In this document: in pieces, positions 9,128-15,896 of the stretch
Layout: each line of letters begins with the position of its first letter
How positions within the stretch are numbered: the first letter of the stretch is position 1
Assembly (NCBI GenBank): GCA_948473335.1
Contig: CAOKXF010000007.1
Coordinates: forward strand, 1 to 36,337
DNA: 36,337 nucleotides
Source: an uncultured Clostridium sp.
Lineage (GTDB): Bacteria > Bacillota > Clostridia > TANB77 > CAG-508
Direction: 5' to 3'
Translations under genes and position numbers: made by a program
The notes under the pieces: generated by a model
What the model was told of the DNA's origin: nothing
The model's database searches: none
What the model saw: the letters and a program-made list of their open reading frames with translations, nothing else

Positions 9128-9407
9128 TAGAAGATTTGGGACACCCGCTTGTAGTTCAGGAGGATACCCATTAGTAAAAAGAGGGTCAAAGGGAAATTAT
9201 GTTTTAATAGCTCAAGATAACTTGAATACATTAGGATATCCAACAGGAGGATTAGATGGAATATTTGGAAGTCAAACAGAAATTGCAGTAAAAAATTATC
9301 AAAGATCAAGAGGATTATCAGCAGATGGAATAGTGGGATGTAATACATGGAGATCCTTACAAGAAAATGTAGTAGGAACGGGACCTACAGGTACTACTAT
9401 AAACTAA
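9096..9407 (+). CDS. Peptidoglycan-binding domain protein, probably 5'-altered by the integration
   Basis: The frame encodes a typical PG_binding_1 repeat: YPLVKRGSKGNYVLIAQDNL, NTLGYPTGGLDGIFGSQTE, then AVKNYQRSRGLSADGIVG and NTWRSLQ. Such domains bind cell-wall glycan and are common in spore-cortex and wall hydrolases. The only upstream start is a TTG at 9096, which overlaps the end of the recombinase gene by 32 bp and has no SD, and there is no signal peptide. I infer that the element inserted in or just before the 5' end of this gene, removing its original start and SD. Whether it is still expressed is doubtful. No catalytic domain is present in the remaining 103 codons. Confidence 0.6.
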   Translation: MSISPTWVHFDRRFGTPACSSGGYPLVKRGSKGNYVLIAQDNLNTLGYPTGGLDGIFGSQTEIAVKNYQRSRGLSADGIVGCNTWRSLQENVVGTGPTGTTIN

Positions 9408-9486
9408 AAAATATTAATTTTTAATATAAACTTTATAAAAAAGCTGTAAATTCTGTAAAAAAAAATAAAAAAATTTCAAAAAGTAC

Positions 9487-9515
9487 TTGCAATATTAATA
9501 AAAGTGTATTAAAAT
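9487..9515 (+). promoter_or_regulatory. Sigma-A promoter of the mraZ operon
   Basis: TTGCAA (9487-9492), exactly 17 bases, then TAAAAT (9510-9515). The MraZ boxes begin 6 bases downstream, at or around the expected start of transcription. Confidence 0.7.
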
Positions 9516-9521
9516 TTAATT

Positions 9522-9551
9522 GAAGTGGAGAGAAGTGGTAGAAAGTGGTAG
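9522..9551 (+). promoter_or_regulatory. MraZ operator: three direct repeats at a 10-bp period
   Basis: AAGTGG occurs at 9523-9528, 9533-9538 and 9543-9548, each embedded in a 10-bp unit of the form RAAGTGGNRR. MraZ is known to bind short G-rich direct repeats at one-turn spacing in front of its own operon, and AAAGTG-type boxes are described for mollicutes. Binding here, just downstream of the promoter, should repress or tune mraZ-rsmH-ftsL. Confidence 0.75.
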
Positions 9552-9578
9552 ACAAAGAATAGAAATGAGGTGAATCAA

Positions 9579-10004
9579 TTGCTTATTGGTGAATATGAAC
9601 ATTCTCTGGATGTTAAAGGAAGAGTAATAATGCCAGCAAAGTTAAGGCAAGACATAGGAGAGACATTCATAGTAACAAAAGGATTAGATGGATGTTTATT
9701 TGTATTTTCACAAAATGAGTGGTTGAACTTTGAAACAAAATTAAAATCATTACCATTAACAGATAAAAATGCTAGAAACTTCGTAAGATTTTTCCTATCA
9801 GGTGCAACAGAATGTGAGATAGACAAGCAAGGAAGATTTTTAATACCAACAAATTTAAGGGAAGCAGCAGAGTTAACAAAAGATGTAGTAATAATTGGTG
9901 TAGGAACAAGACTAGAAATATGGGATAAGGAAAAATGGTCAAAATGTGATGAAGAAATTTCAGCTGATGAAATTGCAGAAAATATGACGATGTTAGGTAT
10001 ATAA
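9579..10004 (+). CDS. mraZ: Transcriptional regulator MraZ
   Basis: Ring-forming DNA-binding protein that controls the division and cell wall cluster. The 141 residues start [10 protein letters not shown] from a TTG at 9579, with GAGGTG (9567-9572) as SD; the GTG at 9570 belongs to that SD. Two MraZ/SpoVT-AbrB-like half domains are seen, each with its signature: [13 protein letters not shown] and [18 protein letters not shown]. It is first in the operon, as usual, directly behind its own three-box operator, so autoregulation is likely. A 400-base noncoding A-rich tract follows before rsmH, which is unusual. Confidence 0.95.
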   Translation: MLIGEYEHSLDVKGRVIMPAKLRQDIGETFIVTKGLDGCLFVFSQNEWLNFETKLKSLPLTDKNARNFVRFFLSGATECEIDKQGRFLIPTNLREAAELTKDVVIIGVGTRLEIWDKEKWSKCDEEISADEIAENMTMLGI

Positions 10005-10015
10005 CTTGCAAAAGT

Positions 10016-10330
10016 TTATATAAAGAACAAAAGAAGAAAGATTTAGAAAACAAAAGAAAAAATTACAAAAGATAAATTTTACAAAAGATAAATATACAAA
10101 AGATAAATATAATGGACAAGAAGTACAAAAGAATACTAAAGATAAATTTACAAAAGAAAAAAATATAAAGAATATACTAAAGCAAAAATATACTAAAGAT
10201 AAAACCTAAAATATTATACAAAAGAAAAATAAAAAGAGATAAAATGACTAAAGAAAATATAAAAACACTAAAGAAAAAATAATAAATTTTACTAAAGATA
10301 TTAAAATTCAAAAGAAAAAATAAAGACGAT
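10016..10330 (+). repeat. A-rich degenerate short repeats between mraZ and rsmH
   Basis: About fifteen copies of a core CAAAAGA or CTAAAGA occur in a largely T-poor strand. The clearest tandem run is TACAAAAGATAAAT repeated three times around 10065-10110. The tract has no reading frame and would form a long, largely unstructured purine-rich part of the mraZ-rsmH transcript. Confidence 0.6.
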
Positions 10331-10348
10331 TTAAATACATAAGATAGA

Positions 10349-10382
10349 ACAGCTAGTATTTTCTATTAGAAAATCTAGCTGT
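10349..10382 (+). other. Strong hairpin in the leader of rsmH
   Basis: ACAGCTAG (10349-10356) plus ATTTTC (10358-10363) pair with GAAAAT (10369-10374) plus CTAGCTGT (10375-10382). The stem has 14 bp with one bulged T and a 5-base loop. No T-run follows, so it is not a classical terminator. It could mark an RNA processing or stability point 20 bases before the rsmH SD. Confidence 0.5.
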
Positions 10383-10412
10383 AGTGTTATAAAAAGCAAA
10401 TAGAGGTGTAAT

Positions 10413-11342
10413 TTGGAATTTAAGCATAAACCAGTATTATTGGAAGAAACAATAAAAGGACTAGACATAAAGAAAGATGGGATATATGTAGATGGAACAT
10501 TAGGAGGAGCAGGACATAGCAAACAAATTTTAAAACGATTAGAAGGTACAGGTTTGCTTATAGGTATAGATAGAGATGATGAAGCATTAAAGGCAGCAAA
10601 AGTTAATCTGCAAGAGTTCCAAAATGTAAAATATATACATGGAAATCATGATGAAATCAATAAAATATTTGAAGACAATAATATACCTAAAGTAGACGGA
10701 ATACTGTTAGATTTAGGTGTATCGTCATATCAATTAGATGAAAAAGAAAGAGGGTTTAGTTATCTTGGCAATAATGATTTAGATATGAGAATGGACAGGA
10801 ACCAAACTTTTACAGCAAAAGATTTAATAAATACATATTCAGAAGAAAAATTAGCTAATATAATATTTGAATATGGCGAAGAAAAATATTCAAGAAAAAT
10901 AGCAAAAAATATATGTGAAGTTAGAAAAAACGAAGAAATACAAACAACGTTGCAATTAGTAGAAATAATTGAAAAATCAATTCCAAAGTTTGCAAAAAAT
11001 AATGGACATCCAGCAAAAAGGACATTTCAGGCAATAAGAATAGAAGTAAATAACGAAATAAAACCATTATATAATACAATATTAGATGCAATAAATTTAT
11101 TAAAACAAAGAGGAAGACTATGTGTGATAACATTTCATTCATTAGAAGATAGAGCAGTAAAAAAGGCATTCGAAAAGGCAGAAGGAATATGTACTTGTCC
11201 AAAAGAGTTGCCATATTGCGTATGTGGAGCAAAACAACTGGGAAAAATTATAAATAAAAAGCCAATAGTGGCAACAGAGGAAGAACAAGAAGAAAATACA
11301 AGATCAAAGAGCGCAAAGTTGAGAATTTTTGAAAAAACATAA
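10413..11342 (+). CDS. rsmH: 16S rRNA (cytosine-1402 N4) methyltransferase RsmH
   Basis: Uses S-adenosylmethionine to methylate N4 of C1402 in the decoding centre of 16S rRNA; formerly called MraW. The 309 residues start at a TTG at 10413, 4 bases after GAGGTGT. Family motifs are clear: KPVLLEETIKGL, the SAM-binding DGTLGGAGHS, GIDRDDEAL, ILLDLGVSSYQLD, the LDMRMD stretch, and VITFHSLEDRAVK near the C-terminus. Length is normal for the family. It is the second gene of the division cluster, and ftsL follows after 23 bp. Confidence 0.97.
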   Translation: MEFKHKPVLLEETIKGLDIKKDGIYVDGTLGGAGHSKQILKRLEGTGLLIGIDRDDEALKAAKVNLQEFQNVKYIHGNHDEINKIFEDNNIPKVDGILLDLGVSSYQLDEKERGFSYLGNNDLDMRMDRNQTFTAKDLINTYSEEKLANIIFEYGEEKYSRKIAKNICEVRKNEEIQTTLQLVEIIEKSIPKFAKNNGHPAKRTFQAIRIEVNNEIKPLYNTILDAINLLKQRGRLCVITFHSLEDRAVKKAFEKAEGICTCPKELPYCVCGAKQLGKIINKKPIVATEEEQEENTRSKSAKLRIFEKT

Positions 11343-11365
11343 ACAAAAGAGGAGGTGTGGTAGAG

Positions 11366-11854
11366 ATGGCAAGAGAACGATACCAATATGAGACTAGCCC
11401 AAAGAAAATAGAACCAGATTATAGAAGACGAAATACAAAAAAGAAATTAGAAGTAATAGAAAATACTCAGAAAAGAAATACAAAGGCAGAAAGAGAAGCA
11501 AAAAAAATAAGAAAAAGGCAAATATTTTTAGTAGTTGCTATTTTTGCTACACTATTATTTATAAGTTATAGAAATTCAGTGATAAATGAAGAGTTTAAAG
11601 AAATTCAAGCGCAAAAGAAAAATTTGGCAGTAATTCAGAAAGAAAATAAACAATTAGAGATTAGTTTAGAAGGTAGCCTAAATTTAAATAATATAGAAAA
11701 AATTGCAACTGAACAATTAGGAATGCAAAAGCAAACAAGTAATCAAACAATATATACAGAATTAGATAAACAAGATTATATAGAGGTATCAGCGGAGGAA
11801 ACTCAAAAAGAAAAAAAGAGTATTTTTACAAAGATATTAGAAATATTTAAATAG
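11366..11854 (+). CDS. ftsL: FtsL/DivIC-like septum protein
   Basis: 162 residues from ATG 11366, with GGAGGTG (11351-11357) as SD. A basic cytoplasmic N-terminus of about 50 residues (many Lys, Arg) precedes one membrane helix (IFLVVAIFATLLFISY). An extracytoplasmic coiled-coil segment follows (EEFKEIQAQKKNLAVIQKENK) with a short conserved end, NNIEKIATEQLGM, as in FtsL and DivIC. The position directly after rsmH is the standard place of ftsL, which scaffolds the divisome with FtsB/DivIC and the septal synthase. The usual next gene, a penicillin-binding protein, is missing here; a hairpin and a convergent gene follow instead. The sequence is too divergent to exclude other small bitopic division proteins. 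Confidence 0.75.
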   Translation: MARERYQYETSPKKIEPDYRRRNTKKKLEVIENTQKRNTKAEREAKKIRKRQIFLVVAIFATLLFISYRNSVINEEFKEIQAQKKNLAVIQKENKQLEISLEGSLNLNNIEKIATEQLGMQKQTSNQTIYTELDKQDYIEVSAEETQKEKKSIFTKILEIFK

Positions 11855-11897
11855 ATAAATTAGAACACATATATAGTTTTCTGATTTATCTATTTAA
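11847..11897 (+). terminator. Hairpin at the end of the mraZ operon
   Basis: TTAAATAGATAAAT (11847-11860) is perfectly complementary to ATTTATCTATTTAA (11884-11897), and the ftsL stop codon lies within the left arm. The 14-bp stem lies between convergent genes and could serve both. The T-run after it is poor, so termination efficiency is uncertain. Confidence 0.55.
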
Positions 11898-11907
11898 AAT
11901 TTAAATA

Positions 11908-12834
11908 TTAAATTTTTAATTTTTTTATAATTTTAATTTCTTTATATAAATTGTCAATAATATTTTTTCGTAATATGTAAGCATTTTTATATTCATCATA
12001 TAAAGTTTTATAATTTTCAAGGGTTTCACCATTTTTTAATAAAGAATTAATACCAGACAAATAATAATCCTTTTTTTTCTGTCTTGTTGAAGAATTCATA
12101 GAGGTTTCATATTTAGAAATTATTTCAAATCTTTCAAGTTCAGATTTCAATTGTTTTACATATCCTTCTGTACAATAGATTTCATAATAAATATCATCTA
12201 GTACTACTTTAAATAATTTTTTTACAATTGTAGGATTAGATTTACTAGTATTTTCAGCAAGTATTTTACTTTTTCTGTCAATAGGTCTTGCATCCTCAAT
12301 AATCATTTTTAAGGCATCTGATATGTCTATATGAGATTTGTATTGACGTTTACTAACTAAAGCATCGAATATATCAGCAACTCTGACAATTTGTGCTTCT
12401 AACGGAATATCCTTTTTAGTTAAATTATTAGGATAACCAGTGCCGTTTAAAGCTTCATGATGATTTAATGCAGTAGCAGCATATGGTCTTAATTCTGAAT
12501 CATCATTACACATATTGTACCCATAAGTTGTGTGATTTTTCATTATTTCAAATTCCTCTTCATCTAATACAGAATTTTTTTGTAATATTTTTTGTGGTAC
12601 AAATAGTTTACCAATATCATGTAAATATGCACAAGTTGTACAAAAAATAGTAAAAGATTTTGAACAATGTAAATATTCACATAGTCTACAAGTAATACTA
12701 GCAACATTTTCGCAATGTTTTCTAGTGTATACATCAAGAGTGTCCAGTAGACTAAGCTGATATCGAATATGTTTATCTAAATTATATGATTTTAAGCTTG
12801 TCGTATCATAAAAATTAAAAACAGGTGCTTCCAT
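11908..12834 (-). CDS. HD-GYP domain protein, probable cyclic-di-nucleotide phosphodiesterase
   Basis: 308 residues; SD GGAG lies upstream of the ATG at 12834. Metal-binding and signature residues of HD-GYP domains are present in order: His40, HDIGK (His72-Asp73), His101, HHE at 125-127 followed by GTGYP (131-135), and RVADIFDAL with Asp154. These domains usually hydrolyse cyclic di-GMP to GMP or pGpG. There is no N-terminal sensor or membrane segment. The C-terminal 120 residues, after the catalytic core, are helical and have no domain I recognise. The gene faces the mraZ operon and is divergent from the sortase operon, sharing about 280 bases that hold a Spo0A box. Confidence 0.88.
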   Translation of the reverse strand: MEAPVFNFYDTTSLKSYNLDKHIRYQLSLLDTLDVYTRKHCENVASITCRLCEYLHCSKSFTIFCTTCAYLHDIGKLFVPQKILQKNSVLDEEEFEIMKNHTTYGYNMCNDDSELRPYAATALNHHEALNGTGYPNNLTKKDIPLEAQIVRVADIFDALVSKRQYKSHIDISDALKMIIEDARPIDRKSKILAENTSKSNPTIVKKLFKVVLDDIYYEIYCTEGYVKQLKSELERFEIISKYETSMNSSTRQKKKDYYLSGINSLLKNGETLENYKTLYDEYKNAYILRKNIIDNLYKEIKIIKKLKI

Positions 12835-12938
12835 AAAAATCTCCTTATTCTATCTTATAAAATAATAACATTATAAGACAAAATTATCAATAGAATTTTT
12901 AGGAAAAAAATAAATATAAAAGTTTATAAAATATTAAA

Positions 12939-12945
12939 TGTCGAA
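12939..12945 (+). promoter_or_regulatory. Perfect Spo0A box (TGTCGAA)
   Basis: The heptamer TGTCGAA matches the core 0A box bound by phosphorylated Spo0A. It lies 19 bases upstream of the -35 of the sortase promoter and between two divergent genes, so it could control either one. A 7-bp match can arise by chance, but it is notable in DNA this A/T-rich. Confidence 0.45.
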
Positions 12946-12964
12946 AAAGGTCGATGAAAATAAC

Positions 12965-12993
12965 TTTACAAAAATATACAATTATAGTATTAT
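12965..12993 (+). promoter_or_regulatory. Sigma-A-like promoter of the sortase operon
   Basis: TTTACA (12965-12970), 17 bases, TATTAT (12988-12993). It gives a leader of about 115 bases. The leader is made largely of degenerate TTCAAAAAAAT repeats (about 13014-13080). Confidence 0.5.
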
Positions 12994-13117
12994 ATATGCA
13001 ACAAATTACTTTATTCAAAATTCAAATAAATTCAAAAAAATTATTTCAAAAAAATTTATTCGAAAAAAATTCGTAAAAAAGTAAAAAAATAATATGAAAG
13101 GTAGGTGACCCGTATGA

Positions 13118-13708
13118 ATGTATTCTAAAAAATTCATAAATACTTTAACAATCATTTTAACAACAATAATATTCTTATCTATGAATTTTTTTATAAACAA
13201 AAGAACAGAAAGTAATTTTGAATCAATAATAAGAGTTAATAATCAAAATATTGAAAAAAATGTAATAAAACAATTTCAGAAAAGCGAAGAAACAGAACAA
13301 AAAGTTGAAAATAAAAAGATTTGGCAAATAGAAATACCAAAAATAGGACTAGTAGCACCAATAGCAGAAGGAACAGAACCAAATATATTATATGAATATG
13401 TAGGACATTTTCAAGAGACGCAAAATTTATATGGAAATGTAGGACTAGCAGCTCATAATAGAGGATATCCTATAAATTATTTTGCTAGAATAAAAGAATT
13501 AAAGGAAGGAGACGAAATAATATATATATTTGGGGATAATCAAAAAATATATGTAGTAATACAGAACATACAAATAAGTGATATTGATTGGAGTTATTTA
13601 GAAAACACAGAAGAAAATAAAATAACATTAATAACATGTATAGAAAATAAACCAGAATACAGAAGATGTGTACAAGCAATAGAAAAACAAAATAATATAA
13701 TAGAATAA
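13118..13708 (+). CDS. Class D sortase
   Basis: Membrane-anchored cysteine transpeptidase that links surface proteins to the wall at LPxTG-like signals. The 196 residues include one N-terminal membrane helix (about 8-27). The sortase fold follows with catalytic His113 (AAHNRG), Cys174 (ITLITC) and Arg182/183 (PEYRRC). The TLxTC-like motif and short length fit class D, which is common in spore formers. The start is ATG 13118 with AGGTGA 9 bases upstream; the ATG at 13114 is out of frame and stops at once. Seventeen bases separate it from a gene for an LPITG-ending surface protein, its likely substrate. Confidence 0.9.
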   Translation: MYSKKFINTLTIILTTIIFLSMNFFINKRTESNFESIIRVNNQNIEKNVIKQFQKSEETEQKVENKKIWQIEIPKIGLVAPIAEGTEPNILYEYVGHFQETQNLYGNVGLAAHNRGYPINYFARIKELKEGDEIIYIFGDNQKIYVVIQNIQISDIDWSYLENTEENKITLITCIENKPEYRRCVQAIEKQNNIIE

Positions 13709-13725
13709 AAGAAAGGAAGTAAGAA

Positions 13726-15042
13726 TTGAAATTAGCATTAAAAATAATAGGAATACTACTAATTATAACTTCATTAATATTAACAGATTTAATGTTAGTA
13801 GATAGTTCTGTTCAAGCAGTATCAGTAGGAAGGGTTACAGTATATAATAAAGGATATTGTGATAAAGTATTAATATATTCAGGAAATGCATTAGGAGCAA
13901 CATATGTAGAATATGAAAAAAATGGAGTAAAAAATCCAGCATATTGTTTAAATCCAGATTTACCAGGAGTTGGAGAAGGAGATGAGGAATTAGATAATTA
14001 TGATGTAACTGATATAGGAAAAATAGATGATGTAAAGTTGTGGAGAATATTAATAAATGGATATCCATATAGAACAGTTGATGAATTAGGAGTATGGGAT
14101 GAGAAGGAAGCATATTTAGCAACAAAGCAGGCAGTTTACTATTATTTAAAAGGAAGAGATTATAATAAATATTCAGCAAATAGTGATGCAGGATATAGAG
14201 TATTAAATGCTTTTAGACAAATAGTAACAGCAGCAGAAAATTCAACAGAATTTCAAGTATCAGAGTTTTCAAAGATAGAAGCAAATCAAATTAATTGGGA
14301 ACAAGATGTAAATGACAAAAATTATGTATCAAAAACATATGAGATAAAATCAAAAACAACAATAAAGAATTATATAATCAGTTTATCTGGAAAACATATA
14401 CCAGAGGGAATTAAAATAACAGATATAAATAATAATCAAAAAGATACATTTGAAAATTATGAAAAATTCAAGATATTAATACCAATTAATAATCTAAATA
14501 ATAATGGAGAATTTAATATAAATCTTAGAACAGAAGAATTAACAAAACCAATATTATACGCAACATCAGAAAATACAAATTTACAAAATTATGCATTGAC
14601 TATATATCAATTTGAAGAAAAAAATACATCATATTTTGAAAATTATGGAGAGAACAAAACCAAAATAAATATTTTAAAACAAGATAAGACAACTAAAGAA
14701 CCATTACAAGGAACAGAATTTGAATTATTAAATGAAAATAAAGAAATAATTTATTCAAATTTAGTAACAGATATAAATGGACAAATAGTAATAGATAAAA
14801 TATTACCAGGGAAATATTATCTAAGAGAAACTAGGGCAATAGATGGATATATAAATTATGATGAACTAATAGAAATCAATATCGAATTAAATGAATTATT
14901 AAATGTTATAGTAAATAATTCAAGAGAGAAAAAAGTCGAAATTTCAAATGTAAAAACAGAATTAGAAGTTTCAAATGAAATAACAAAATTAGAAATAGAA
15001 CAAGAAAAGAAAGTAAAAAAATTACCAATAACAGGAATGTAA
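13726..15042 (+). CDS. Thioester-domain and SpaA-domain surface protein with truncated sorting signal
   Basis: 438 residues from a TTG at 13726 behind GAAAGGAAG. A signal peptide (about 1-31) is followed by a thioester-type domain: PAYCLN with Cys74 and LATKQAVYYYL with Gln135 (TKQA in place of the more usual TQxA). In such domains an internal Cys-Gln thioester forms covalent bonds to host or surface targets. Near 311-405 lies a SpaA/Cna-B-like domain (INILKQDKTTKEPLQGTEFE, then PGKYYLRETRA), which commonly carries an internal Lys-Asn isopeptide bond. The C-terminus reads KKLPITGM and stops, so the hydrophobic helix and basic tail of a normal LPxTG signal are missing. Probable adhesin and sortase substrate, possibly now secreted rather than anchored. 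Confidence 0.85.
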   Translation: MKLALKIIGILLIITSLILTDLMLVDSSVQAVSVGRVTVYNKGYCDKVLIYSGNALGATYVEYEKNGVKNPAYCLNPDLPGVGEGDEELDNYDVTDIGKIDDVKLWRILINGYPYRTVDELGVWDEKEAYLATKQAVYYYLKGRDYNKYSANSDAGYRVLNAFRQIVTAAENSTEFQVSEFSKIEANQINWEQDVNDKNYVSKTYEIKSKTTIKNYIISLSGKHIPEGIKITDINNNQKDTFENYEKFKILIPINNLNNNGEFNINLRTEELTKPILYATSENTNLQNYALTIYQFEEKNTSYFENYGENKTKINILKQDKTTKEPLQGTEFELLNENKEIIYSNLVTDINGQIVIDKILPGKYYLRETRAIDGYINYDELIEINIELNELLNVIVNNSREKKVEISNVKTELEVSNEITKLEIEQEKKVKKLPITGM

Positions 15043-15489
15043 AAAATATTATAAGGAAGGTGAAAAATTTAGTTGATTGAAAATATGAAATAATGATATT
15101 AATTAAAAATATAATTAATATAAATTTTTATCGAAATACTTTTTAAAGATTATTAAAATAAATACTTAGTATATATCAATATAATAATTTTAATTCTATA
15201 ATTTGACTATATAGTAGTATTATTTCAAAAATATTTAGTTCTCGGATAAGTTTAATAAAACTTATCAAAATAAATCATTTTAGAATAAGTATTATAATAG
15301 ATTAAAAAAATAAAAATAAATAAAGTAATTTGTAATAAAAAGATAAAATTTGTATATTGTATTCATTACTATGTATAAAAGTAAAAAATATAGTTATTAT
15401 AAGATATAATATTCAAGATTCTCTGTATAAACTAGAAAAAAGTGGTAAAAATATAAATATAATTGGGTATAAAGAAAGGTTGGATATAT
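15043..15489 (+). other. A/T-rich stretch with an orphan SD and a hairpin, no gene seen
   Basis: A strong SD (AAGGAAGGTG, about 15053-15062) is followed by a TTG frame of only six codons, which suggests a decayed gene after the surface protein. A perfect hairpin pairs GATAAGTTT (15245-15253) with AAACTTATC (15258-15266), with no T-run after it. TATAAT at 15405-15410 could be a -10 box for the next gene, though its -35 is poor. Confidence 0.4.
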
Positions 15490-15831
15490 ATGGAAGCAAA
15501 TGGAATGAAAAATATAGTGGTATTAAGAGAATTACCTTCGAATATTATAGAAGAAGCCATATTTATATTGAAGTCAAATAAATATGCAAAAAAGTTTGAG
15601 ACAATTGAAAAAAATAATAAACAAAATAATAAACAAAATAAAGAAAAAGATAAAGAATATATCATAAAAGAAGCGGAAATGATAGTATCAAACTTTGTTA
15701 CTAAAATAGAAAATAATAAGGTATCTGAAAAACCAAGTAAAACATTAAAGGCAAAATATAGGGTACTAAAAAATTACAGTCTTATAGTAAGTGTAGGATT
15801 ATTTATAAGTTTAATAATTAATTTAATATAA
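15490..15831 (+). CDS. Small hypothetical protein with C-terminal membrane anchor
   Basis: 113 residues from ATG 15490, with AAAGAAAGG about 10 bases upstream. The N-terminus (MKNIVVLRELPSNIIEEAIF) looks like a small folded segment. A Lys/Asn/Glu-rich linker follows, then a helical part, and a C-terminal hydrophobic helix (YSLIVSVGLFISLIINLI) that would anchor it with the N-terminus in the cytoplasm. It lies directly before the spoIVFA-like gene on the same strand, so a sporulation or envelope role is possible, but I do not recognise a named family. Confidence 0.65.
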   Translation: MEANGMKNIVVLRELPSNIIEEAIFILKSNKYAKKFETIEKNNKQNNKQNKEKDKEYIIKEAEMIVSNFVTKIENNKVSEKPSKTLKAKYRVLKNYSLIVSVGLFISLIINLI

Positions 15832-15842
15832 AAACATAAAAG

Positions 15843-15888
15843 CTCTTTTTCCATCATATACATTAATATGATAACAAAGGAAAAGGAG
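15843..15888 (+). promoter_or_regulatory. Hairpin that sequesters the SD of the spoIVFA-like gene
   Basis: CTCTTTTTCC (15843-15852) pairs over 10 bp (one G-T) with GGAAAAGGAG (15879-15888), which is the SD of the next gene. ATCATAT/ATATGAT adds 7 more pairs (15853-15859 with 15866-15872) around a 6-base loop, leaving a 6-base bulge. The fold would block ribosome loading unless opened. It may instead be a remnant terminator, since no T-run follows. Confidence 0.55.
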
Positions 15889-15896
15889 TGTTTTAT

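Noticed and set aside
10016..10330. CRISPR or coding repeat between mraZ and rsmH
   Set aside because: The repeated core is only 7-14 bases, spacing is irregular, and stops occur in all frames.
15357..15581. 74-codon frame overlapping the start of the small membrane protein gene
   Set aside because: Poor start context with no SD, and it overlaps a frame that has an SD and a membrane segment.
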